A stretch of 64,000 bases of DNA from assembly GCA_905250025.1 (NCBI GenBank), contig CAJNOJ010000141.1:167126-231125 (forward strand). Direction: 5' to 3'. Below the pieces are notes generated by a model, which worked only from the letters and a program-made list of their open reading frames with translations, was not told where the DNA came from and ran no database searches. A program made the translations under genes and the position numbers. Of this stretch, positions 32,339 through 42,790 are shown one piece after another. Every line of letters begins with the position of its first letter. Within the stretch, counting starts at the first letter, position 1. Origin of the DNA: Adineta ricciae. Taxonomy: Eukaryota > Rotifera > Eurotatoria > Adinetida > Adinetidae.

Positions 32339-34882
32339 TGTCATCCATTTGTAAATCCATCGTCGGCTTCGGTCGAAAAACGAAAACTTATTTGGAAGAT
32401 CTGAATTTATTTTCATCAATTCCTCCATCAACAGATGAACATCAACTTCAACAAGAAAAGATTTCCACGAAATTATTCCTTACATTTTTAATTACATTAA
32501 TGCTAATTCTTCTTCTATATACATCACTAGTTGACAATACACAAACAATTTCTATTCCAGCACCTTCACTCGTTCAATATTCCCGAGCTTATTCCAAATA
32601 TCAAGAAACATTAACATGCCCATGCACGAAAATCACCATCGGCTACTCGAAATTTCTTCAAATTGATTACAAACTTTATCAAGTATGTTCAAGTGTACTA
32701 GTCACCCAAGATTGGTTCAACTACCTAACAGCATATCATCTTACCGGTCAATTATATCTGTACGATTATCGATCAGTTATAAATAAAATCTTTCAAGGTT
32801 GGAGCACATTGTGTAATTTAACAACAGAAAGAATTTCGGATGACTTGGGTCAGTTTTATTCCACGCAATTCATCAGCTCATCATTGATATCCAATCAGAC
32901 ATTTCAAATCCAAGTGCAATCATTAATCCAGCAATTTCTTTGGCAAATAATTCAAGATTTTCTTTTCTCAATTTCGTTAACTCGACAAACAAACTTTTTG
33001 CCGGTGTCCAAACCAACGCAAACTTCTCAACAACACCAGAACTTCGTTTAATTACGACACCGACGACATACAACAATTGTTCGTGCGACCTTTCACCAAA
33101 ATGTACTCATCCAGCTCGAATCGACGATTTTCAAGGTAATGCAACATTATGGACCATTCCAGGATTCTACATTGGATGTTTTTTGATTGAATCTTTACTT
33201 CAATCCAATTTACAATGCTTCTTCAACCAATCCTGTATTGATCAGTTACAAGTTTACTTAGATATATCATCAACAATGAATATCACTCAACTCAATCGAT
33301 CTTTACTGAAAAACTTTCAAATGAATTCGATCGTCGAAGAATTAGTGAACAATCTGATGGTCGAACAATGGAATTCATCGATTTCATTCGATAATTATTA
33401 TTCGGAATGTCAACCTGCGCAATGCATCTACACAGACAAGATGAGAAACAGTGCGACTTACATAGTCACAACGATCATTGGTCTGATCGGTGGATTAGTT
33501 ATGGCATTGAAGTTGATCGTGCCACGAGTGGTCATGTTCTTCGGAAAGACTAGAAACAATGTTGAACGTAAGAAAAATTGAATGTCTAAACTAATGCGTA
33601 ATTATACTTTCATAGGAATGGAAATGACCGAACGTATTCGAGTTAATCTAAAGAAATTCCGTGATTATTTCAAAAATTTCAGTACCTTTCGTTCATTGAG
33701 TGAGGATGAAACGATGAAATTATTTCCACTCGTCTATTTCTCTTTCTCTTAATCTTATCTCTTGCCGTTCTTCTTCTCTACACATTGTTAATCGACACTA
33801 CGCAAATCATTACAATTGAAAACCCAACATTAACTCAATATCTGCAACTCTATTCAGACCACTCGGATGCATTAAAATGTCCATGCACGAAAATCTCTGT
33901 CAACTACAAACAAATTCTATCGATTGAATATCAATTTCACGAAATATGTTCAAGTACATTCCTGAATCACGATTGGATCGTTCATATATCTCAGTGTGAT
34001 GTCCAATACCGAATGTACTGTAATGACTTTCGTTGCAGTGGCCCGTACTATTTCCAAACCATGCTGAGTTACTGTCAAATGGTTAAGAAGACCATTTCCG
34101 ATAGTTTAACACAATTTTATTCCAATCAGTATATAAGTTCATCGGTCATTGCATATAATGTCTTTGAAAGTCAAGTGAGCGAATTCATTGCACAGTTCAT
34201 CTCCTCGACAACAAATAGCTTTCTCCTCTCGATATTAACCATACGAGGAACTACGTATTCGAATGGTCTACTCGTCGGTCTCTTATACAATTTCTTGTTG
34301 GAAGTCGATACAATCACCAATCAAATCACATTACCATCGGAAACGTACGACGATTGTTACTGTGATCATACATCAACGTGCACGGCATCGTCGGACTTCT
34401 ATCTTTCATTAACAGGAGTTCCATTATTGATCATTCCGGGATTTAAGAAAAGTTGCTTTATGATCGATTCAGTATTAGGGTCGACTTTAGAATGTTTTTA
34501 CAATCGAACATGTATTGATCAGATCAAAACATTTTATTCGGTGTCATCGGCAATGGATATGATTCCATTGAATGCGAGTTCTCTTACTAGTTTCACAGTG
34601 AATTCAACGATGAAAGAAGTGACCGATGAATTAATGGTGAACCAATGGAAGAAAGAGATTTTGTATGCGAATTATTTCAATCAATGCGCTCCTTCGCAGT
34701 GTACTTATATTTATACGATCAAAAACACAGTTCTTTATATTATCACAACAATCATCGGCCTTACTGGTGGTTTAATCACAGCTCTGCGATTTATCGTGCC
34801 GAAAGTTGTGAAATTCGTTCGAGGTCGTATTCAAAAGAGAAAAAACAGAGTTAGCACGATAAGAAACACCATTCGAACATAA
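32339..34882 (+). CDS. Tandem-unit TM-ectodomain-TM protein, two-unit haplotype with frame breaks
   Basis: Begins after the acceptor at 32338 with a cytosolic stretch (FGRKTKTYLEDLNLF, PPSTDE) and a helix ending LLLYTSLVD. It has only two units where the other haplotype has three. The first ectodomain starts as unit 1 and ends as unit 2, changing identity within LLQSNLQCFFNQSCIDQLQV. The last unit runs to the stop at 34882 with TM2 TTIIGLTGGLITALRFI and a basic tail. Two small deletions relative to the other haplotype shift the frame: about 13 bp near 32996 and 10 bp near 33706. The full protein is probably not made from this allele. The 48-bp intron before the last unit (33568-33615) is kept. 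Confidence 0.65.
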
Positions 34883-34980
34883 AACCTTTCAGAACAAGAC
34901 TGTTTCTGCTTTTCTCATTTAATCTAATAAAAATTCATTCTTCATCAGGAACTCCCGTCAACATCGTATAGAATTTTTTA

Positions 34981-36590
34981 TTAAACAACATCGACATAAA
35001 ACTCATTCGAACCTGAACCGGCATGTTTTTGCCAAAATGAGATCGTATACGTATGACCGATTATTGCCGTAAAGGATTGACCAAGAAAATAAATGCCCAA
35101 ACCAGTACTTTCGCAAGAAACTTGAACACAACTACCAGTGGATGAGACACAAAAAATACTAGGCGCTTTCTCTGCTGGATCGCCATTCGAATTAATAGTT
35201 GTCGTACAGGTATTCGCGCACCATTGGTTCCAACCAGCTAAGAATGAAATCGCATCTTCAAAACTAGGATTGGTGAGCAATTCAACAGATGGCGCTGCAG
35301 TGTCAACAACCGATACGCTATCCAAATAGTGATTGTTACTGCTTGAAGTTTCCAGGCCAAACAAAAGGATAGGATCGGTGTAGTTTGTTGCTGTGTAACT
35401 TAAAGTCGATTTAGTCCATGTAGATGGAGTCGGTCCAAATTGTTGCATTAGTTTTCCGTAACCAAAGCCAGAACTTGCACAGTCTGGTGCTAGAAAGAAT
35501 TTCATTACTAGAGAGATTATTGGAGAAAGTAAAGATCTTTACGTACTTGTTACTGGTCTCGTTACCACTGTTGTTGTCTGTGCTATAATATAATGTAATG
35601 AGAAAAGCGTGCCAGTTGCTCAATGAAACGTACTTGAAGTTGTTCGAGATGTTGTCGATGTTGTCTCTGCAGAAAAAAAGCTTCTCTCGTTGATTGTATA
35701 TCTTTATTCACTTGTGTGACAACTTACGTGATGTTGATGTGGTACGAGATGTGGTGGTCGAACTTGTTGTACTAGTTGTTGTTACCGAAGTCGAGCTAGT
35801 GCTTGATGTTGAACTTGTAGTTTGAGTCGAGCTAGTTGACGTAGTGGCTACAGAAAATGAATACTTTATTTGTATGACAGAAGTAACTCGTTACTGACTT
35901 GCTGATGTTGTTGATGAAGACGATGTTGTTGTTCGGGTCGTGGTGGTTGTCGTCGTTGTTGTTGTTGTTGTTGTATTTTCTATCATAAAAAGATAGTTGT
36001 ATTGTTTTACACAGGTATAGAACAGAATACAAACGCATTTTAAGAACAATTATAAGTGCGGCAAGTCCAGCTAATGCGAGAGCTAGAATAAGGCACAAGC
36101 ACAGCAATGGGCAAGGATGGCCCCAACAGCATTTTTTTCTAAATAATAAAGACGTACAATCATAGGAAAAGCATTAAATCGCAAACTTCTTTTGTTTTCT
36201 TTTGGATTTTTTATTCGCATTTGTCCATTCTGTATCAAAGTTATCATCCGAAGTATTGTCTAATTCGTTGCTTATTTGACTCACTGTCAAAATCCGAGGA
36301 TTGATTTGTTTAGTACATTTTAAAGATTGATTATTTATAACACTCCAACATTTTGTGTCAAATCGTTTAGGTTCAGATTGGACACGATGGGTTTTTGGTG
36401 CAGATTCAGATTTAGTTTCACTATCGCATCGCATCGAGAGTTCGTACGATAGAGGAGATGGAGGATTACTTTGATGTTTGATAAACACGTGACGTAATCC
36501 TCTTGAATGTTGAACAGGAACGCTTGTCACCCGTTTAAACGAGTTGAGTTCACTTCTGCTCACATGACGAACGGAGTATCGATCCATCAT
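34981..36590 (-). CDS. Type II membrane protein with Thr/Ser-rich stalk and carbohydrate-binding-like ectodomain, copy 1
   Basis: The start at 36590 opens a cytosolic basic domain of about 135 residues (MMDRYSVRHV to KKSKRKQK). A 48-bp intron (36139-36186) leads to CCWGHPCP and a membrane helix (LILALALAGLAALIIVLKM). Several small exons then encode a Thr/Ser-rich stalk, one partly a CAA/ACA microsatellite near 35950. The last exon (to 34981) holds a jelly-roll-like ectodomain: PDCASSGFGYGKL, YLDSVSVVD, ELLTNPSFEDAISFLAGW, then paired Cys and HTYTISFWQKH. The LTNPSFE-x-GW pattern is typical of CBM4/9-type or galactose-binding-like folds. It is likely a surface protein that binds sugar. Middle exon limits are approximate. 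It converges with the tandem-unit gene. Confidence 0.72.
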
Positions 36591-36864
36591 TGATTATGTT
36601 CGACTGAATTCAGCATATATGCGAGTATTATTTATTAATCGCGAAAGAATAACCGAGAAAAAAGGTTTCTTCATTGTGAAAGTTGTGTCAGTACAAAATC
36701 TGCTCTATTTCTTTTATTTATTTTATACGAAATTAAAAAAACCAGTGTGTCCTTTCATTATTTTGAAGTTATAAAGAAACCGTGGAAATGTTTAGTGTAT
36801 TACCAATAAATTAGAAAAAAATCATTTTTTAAGGAAGGGCGTATTAGCCACATGTTCATAGTTT
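36591..36864. other. Spacer between membrane-protein gene and 7TM gene
   Basis: Upstream flank of the preceding minus-strand gene and 3' flank of the 7TM gene; nothing else seen. Confidence 0.5.
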
Positions 36865-37881
36865 TCATGTATGTGCTGTAGTGGCCACTCGTCGTTGTGT
36901 TCGCATTGAAAACAGACGTTGGAGACTTGTTTTCTTACGTAATTCTGATATTGACGCAAGATTTACAAAGGGAAAGATGAGAATAAGTAAATAACCCAAG
37001 AAATCAAATGTGAGTTGCACGTCACCACCACTTTGTTCTAATACACCGCATAGATGAACAAAAATAAGAAAATTAAGGGGAATGTTAACAATAAGATACA
37101 GAACAGAAATCGGAACTAATTGAATAATTAATTTACGCTGTTTTCGCCACTGGATCGGCTGATTAAGACGACGTTTCTGTCGATAAACTCGAAGAACTAA
37201 TGCCACAACGAACAAACTAATTAATACCGTTGGAAATATATTATTAACACACGAATCCCATTTACCAAGAATAGGATCATGTAAATAACACGGAAAGTTA
37301 TTGCATACAGGTAGAGTATAGTTATAACGGTTCTGACAAGGTGGAAAGAAGATAACCATAACATAGAAGATATAGATGTAACATAAGAGAATGATTAATG
37401 GAAGGTAGTGCAGGAGAAAACGTCTTTTCCTTGTTGAGACCCATTGGTCGCGAAAGACGAGAATATGACGTTCGAAAGCACTCCATGCCATGATGATGGT
37501 GATTCCATTGTAAAAACCGATGTCAACTATCCACCAACAACGACATAAAATCGAATTTGATGGTTTGACACGACCTGAATTGGCGATAAAATCCAGATTT
37601 AATGGAATATCAATCAATTGAATCGTTGATCCAAAAAGAAGCAAAATAATTGTACTGTGATTATTTAATTGCCATCTAAGATTTCGATCGATAAGAAGAT
37701 GATAAAGTATGAAAAAAGTACAAATAATCGATGGAATGTCTAATAATAGGAGAAGCCAAAAACGAATGGGACGAGGTATTGCAACTTCATCAGTGTCAAA
37801 CGAGGCAGTGGCTGCGGCGAAATCATCAGTGCCTACCATTTTTTCCAATTGAATCATACGTAAATGACGAGAGAATTTCAA
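36865..37881 (-). CDS. Rhodopsin-like 7TM receptor, copy 1
   Basis: Single exon, 338 residues. Seven helices are visible at about 39-62, 77-99, 113-135, 155-180, 214-232, 250-278 and 289-310. The TM3 end is FERH (136-139) in place of the DRY motif, following MAWSAFERHILVF, the usual rotifer chemoreceptor form. TM6 has LVPISVLYLIVNIPLNFLIF. Extracellular cysteines at 182, 193 and 198 may pair with Cys113 or Cys115. A short cytosolic tail ends RRVATTAHT. It is likely an orphan peptide or chemosensory receptor coupled to G proteins. Confidence 0.8.
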   Translation of the reverse strand: MKFSRHLRMIQLEKMVGTDDFAAATASFDTDEVAIPRPIRFWLLLLLDIPSIICTFFILYHLLIDRNLRWQLNNHSTIILLLFGSTIQLIDIPLNLDFIANSGRVKPSNSILCRCWWIVDIGFYNGITIIMAWSAFERHILVFRDQWVSTRKRRFLLHYLPLIILLCYIYIFYVMVIFFPPCQNRYNYTLPVCNNFPCYLHDPILGKWDSCVNNIFPTVLISLFVVALVLRVYRQKRRLNQPIQWRKQRKLIIQLVPISVLYLIVNIPLNFLIFVHLCGVLEQSGGDVQLTFDFLGYLLILIFPFVNLASISELRKKTSLQRLFSMRTQRRVATTAHT

Positions 37882-38930
37882 ATGAAAATTCTGGCAAACT
37901 AGAATACGATGTGAAAATCAACTAAATATAGCGTGAAAACAGGAAGTCAAAAGTCTGTTCATTAGTGTTAATCACATTTTAGTAGATTCTCTTTAAAAGG
38001 ACATGAAGAACTGGAATATTATGAAGGAGATATTTTGCGTTCTTCTGTTTTCTTCTATCCAAACATTACTCTCATTGTCAGTAGTATATTTTTGGATCGA
38101 CCATTATATTAATCTCAGCAAGCTTTTTCTCTTACAAATACAATGCTTCACACTACATAGTAATGGCTGCTAAAAAGATCTCAAGGTGTTTGATAGTATT
38201 AAAGAAGCATACCTAGAAGACAACTAATGTTAATGAGAGTTGTCATCAGCGATGAAAACTTCGCAGTTCATATATCAAAATTCACTTTCAGCCAGATGTC
38301 ATATTCGTGAACATAATCCAACAAAGTCGTCAGCAGGCATATTGAAAACAGTCAAGTTTGAAAATTCGAATTTTCCTCGTGCATACTCAAACACTATCAC
38401 AACGATGAACAAAATCACACGGAAAGTATAAATTATTCGATTGCACCAGCAGTTGTTGCGCGTCATTTCACAAATGAATACAATTATATGCGGTACAAGG
38501 AATCAACATGCCAAAGACACATTGGAGAATAGACTTAAAAGTATAGTTATAACTTGTAGAGCATCGAATTGATGATGACACATGTATGTTTCTTCTTCCA
38601 GTTGACAGGAGACAAAGAACATTCCATAGGAAATATTGGTTACTCACGATTTGATAAATATATTGTCAACCAATGTCTATAATGTGCTAATTATGGAAAA
38701 TCATGTGAGCTGAGCATCAAACATAACATTGGTATCGGTTTCATCAGCTCATCATTCTAAATCTTTAGGCCAGGATATATACAATGCCTCGCGAGTTTCT
38801 TTAATACATGTCATCGAAGAGAAACTCGAAATGGAAAATGTGGAATTAGATTCTTGGACATCCAGCAGAAATTTCCATTGTTATGCAAATAAATCGAACA
38901 AGGCATTAACTTGAATAATCGAACAAAAGA
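37882..38930. other. Spacer, no intact gene
   Basis: No coding pattern I can defend. It aligns with 50661-51670 with many indels, including about 75 bp (near 38520-38600) missing from the second copy, so it appears to be under little constraint. Confidence 0.45.
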
Positions 38931-38933
38931 GAT

Positions 38934-40907
38934 CTAAAATTCGAACGAACTTTGTGGTATGTTCAATTTCATTTGATCCAATGTCGTATTTATTTCATGA
39001 TCAAATTGTTTGTCAGATATTAAGTTGTACGCTAACTTAATTGAAGCAAGAAATGTCTGAATATCATGAGAAATGGTTTCCTGTACTAATTGACAAAGCT
39101 TTCCAATTTCGTCGACGAACACAGAGTTCCATGATCCAAAATCAGCTTCATTTCTATAGAATCTGTCTGGATCGTCTAGTTTACCCATAGTGAAAATTAG
39201 CTGGAGCACATCTGTAGAGCATATTTGATAGAACGCTCTGACATCGCACAAATATAAATGTTCATAGTCTGTAATCAACGGTTTTACATAGATCTTAGTA
39301 ATATGTCGACCATTCATAGATAAGAAAAAACATCATTCGTCATCGAAAAAGAAATAACGAATGAAATGACATAGATGTAAGTTGGTGATTTGTTTCTTCA
39401 TTTATTTAGGAATTTGTTTTATACGAATGGTACGAGCAAGCCGTTCTAAAACGAAACAATACATCTAGTATAATCAAAGAACAATGAATTATATTTCTCC
39501 TTGTTGAAAATTACGTGCATTTTTGTGTTTTTTTGATTGTCAATGGAATAGAAAATAAGTTTCTTCACCGATGTCATATTCAGTTGAAGACCCACTATCA
39601 ATAAGTTTGTCAGTTCATTAAATATTCTTCATGTATGTCGAATTTTACCACCAGTCGATGGGTATACAGTCAATATTGACATCATTGATACCTACTTGGC
39701 CGCTCTCTTCGATTTTAACTTGAATATTCTTATTTACACCCGTTAAAATGCCGCTAACAGTGTTGTCAGTATCATGACGTAGTTTTGCAACAAATGACTC
39801 AACTATATATTGAACTTGTTGTTGGAGAAGTACTTGAGATGGTAGATATTCGTTGATTATTCAGTGGAATTGAAGACTCGTTGCGCATCGGGGATGTTGC
39901 TTGCGACTATAACGAGCAAAACATGGTCAGGAATTGAAAATAAGTTGCACCGTAGGTATGAACATCGAGTGAAAACGCGGTTTTTATCCAACTAGACACG
40001 TCGTTTAGATCGAATAATGCTAGGTAATCCAACCATGCTGAAGATACCAACCTGCTCGAATAGATCTGATGTAGGACGAATGTATCATTGAGAAATGTAC
40101 CATACTGAACAAACATTCATGGACAAGGAATCATGTAGCTTTTCGTATGTTTATCGAGAGGGTTGGATAAGAATATATAAACGTCAGCAGTGGTTGAACA
40201 CATGATTAGTATGAGGATCATAGGCATCGTGTTAAAGTCAATCCGGGCTGATTTGCTGGGGAAGACTCAGAGTGATTATCTGAGCTTACTTAAATGTCGA
40301 CGAAGGCTTTTTGTTCTCTTTATCAACGTTTTATCCTCTTTGGTGCGCTTGGAAAAAAAGAAGATTAACAACGAAAGATACAAGTCTTTTCAGGACGAAT
40401 ACATTGAGACAGAACATGCCGATCATATTCGTAATAGTATAGATCAGTGAGAAATATTTCGTATAAGTGTAAACGCAACGAGTTGGTCGGCATTGCTGAT
40501 GAAGGGCTGTGAATGCAACCGTTATGTTCAAATGATCAATCATAATGTTGTCGATCAGCATTTGTACAGTTGATAATAATTCGATTCCGGCGCTCGAGCG
40601 TTGATGCATTTGTGAAAATCAGGTTGAGCTATGATACTATTCCAATGTTGAATGTAATACAACATCGATCATGTCACAATTCGTGATCATGCCAGAAATT
40701 GATCATAATCAAATGCGGACAATCGTGCAGACTTAAACACGAACAATTCTCGTACGTTGTTGGTATCATCTGAGGACTGTGACTAGATTGACAATCATTC
40801 AATAGGTAGCCCAAATAGGAATTTGTTGTTAAACCGGATACGAATTGACTTTCGATGGTTGTTCTTTGAAAGGCGAATAAATCACGTTTGAGAACAGTCT
40901 TAAACAA
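38934..40907 (-). pseudogene. Relic of a second tandem-unit membrane protein, copy 1
   Basis: Minus-strand fragments match pieces of the tandem-unit family in the expected order. 40907-40674: ESQFVSGLTTN, then PTTYENCSCLSLHDCPH. 40609-40331: STVQMLIDNIMIDHLNIT, QCRPTRCVYTY, then a helix. 40116-39907: VLHQIYSSRLVSSAWLDYL. 39317-38934: YQICSTDVLQLIF, LCQLVQETISHDIQTFL. Stops and frame changes separate them. At least parts of three units are represented, so it was itself a multi-unit gene before decay. Both haplotypes carry it, so it decayed before they diverged. Confidence 0.65.
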
Positions 40908-41725
40908 AGAAATCGCATTGTCAAGTGCTATTTAAGCTTAGGTTTCGATGACAAGGTCGCTAAGTACGATTGGACTGAAAATATGCGACAATCTAAAGTT
41001 GATCACAACATGAATCCATGTCTGATTACTTATATGACAGAAATCAGCTATGATTTGCCAACAATAAACAAAGCAATATCGAATATTGTATTGCACCAGA
41101 AACGCTTCGTTTCTGTCCTGCTATATTATCGAATCGATCCAAGCTTGTTAAACAAAACTACGGAAGCAAACTTGGTGGAATTCTACATCAGCATGCGCAA
41201 ATGTTGCGTAAGCAATACCAATTTTCGATCATGGACATTAGATTGTTGTCGACTATTTTAGTATTCAATCGTTAAATTCCGGATTTGTTCGAAAATTGAT
41301 TGAGTATGCAAAGCTGCAATCAAATTGATGAGAATATACAGCATGGCGTAGAGACGTATCGCATATCGTTATTGACGGATGGTTCCATCGTCGGTGGCAT
41401 CCGCCCCGAAAAGATTCCATTTGCATAAGGATTTCTTTCATATGTTGTTTCTCATTTTAAAAATATGACTTGTGAGAGAAGCGATGGAAAACTGCTGCTG
41501 ATCACGAATGACAGATGATTGATAAAGCAAAAATAAGGAGCAGATTAATTACTTCCAACAGAACTTTTTTCTCTACGCAATAGTTCAATCTACCAGCTGG
41601 CGTAGTTTATTTTCTACGCAGTTGATCGAGGAGCATATTTCATTCTAATGTGAGTACAAACGTCAATACTGTTTACAGTTTGAAAACAAATGGTTTGTAT
41701 TTTTTATTTAATAAAGTTGATTTGA
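40908..41725. other. Spacer, no gene recognised
   Basis: Probably the 5' remainder of the relic. No reading frame or RNA motif is seen. Confidence 0.45.
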
Positions 41726-42328
41726 TCAAACGGATAAAAGCATTTCTACATCGGACTCATCATCTTTGTTCGATGATCTATCAATGACAAGTAGATATTG
41801 TTCATGCCAATTATTTGTCGGAGGTTCTTTACGCAGCGTAATACTGAGCACGCCGAAGAAAAGCAGAATGAGAAAGATTGTTGCAATGAAGAATACAATC
41901 AATGCAGCATTGTTGCTTGGCTTTGACCAAAGTAGTTTTTCTTTTGATTTTGAAGTAAGGCCATAACATGGGTAAACTCGATTCGCCTGAAAAAAAAACG
42001 TTATCTACAGTAAAATATCGTTTGTATACAAATTGAACAGTACCGCATATTGTTCTTTTGCTTTTTGACTTGCAAGATATTCCGAATGTTCGGTTAAAAT
42101 ATCCATAATCGTTGCATTCCTGTTAACATTATCTACCACTGTTACATGCCATGTACATTTGTAACCTCTCGTCTGAGGTTGAATCGAGATCGCATCAACT
42201 CGACATTTCAATCCAACATAACCTTTCGATTTATCGTATTCATTCCAAGCACATAGATACAGACCGATTGTAAATAAGCAAAGAGTCAAAAAACCGATCA
42301 CATCACATAACTTGGCTTTGTGAGCCAT
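41726..42328 (-). CDS. Small two-TM membrane protein, copy 1
   Basis: Two exons, 42328-42044 and 41986-41726, with a 57-bp intron. The join gives KEQYAANRVYPCYG. About 181 residues: helix 1 at 11-28 (IGFLTLCLFTIGLYLCAW); an extracellular loop of about 90 residues with Cys pairs (KCRVDAI, YKCTWHV, YPCYG); helix 2 (NAALIVFFIATIFLILLFFG); and an acidic tail of about 40 residues. The shape recalls BK-channel beta subunits and other small tetraspan-half proteins, but no specific family is recognised. A TTTATT just downstream may be its polyadenylation signal. Confidence 0.72.
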
Positions 42329-42790
42329 TATGTTTTGTTTAATGTGAAAAAAAACAACCGATTGATTGTGTGTGTCTCACTATCCACCTGATAAATATAC
42401 GTATGATGGTAGAGAATGCGTTTATTTTATGTTTGTTTTTCTCGTATCTATAAAAATCAAATACAATTATTAGTAGATGAAAGAAGTATGAAATAGCTCG
42501 AAGATGGAGCGACCTATTTATGAATTTAAAAGTTGTCTTTCTGCGAAAAGATGATTCCATTCCTCGAAAACGACAAGAACAGTTTAAACATCAACGTTTT
42601 GCTTTTCGTGATGATTACTTTCACATAAAAACAAGGGTATTCGTTTGATCAAGCAAATGTCCACGCTCGCATGATTGATCTGCATTATATATATTTTTTT
42701 GCGTTCTCTTTCGTCTCTCAAGTAATCGTACAGGTTTGTTTTTCTTTCTCTGATTGTGTTGTAATTTATTTCGAAATCGACACAGGAGAA
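42329..42790. promoter_or_regulatory. Divergent intergenic region upstream of the dehydrogenase fusion
   Basis: Lies between the divergent two-TM gene and the fused dehydrogenase. The second copy (54988-55450) is similar. No specific site identified. Confidence 0.4.

Noticed and set aside
18019-34882. The tandem-unit membrane protein as a DEG/ENaC or P2X channel
   Set aside because: Only the two-helix, Cys-rich-loop topology is similar; no diagnostic motif of either family is visible.
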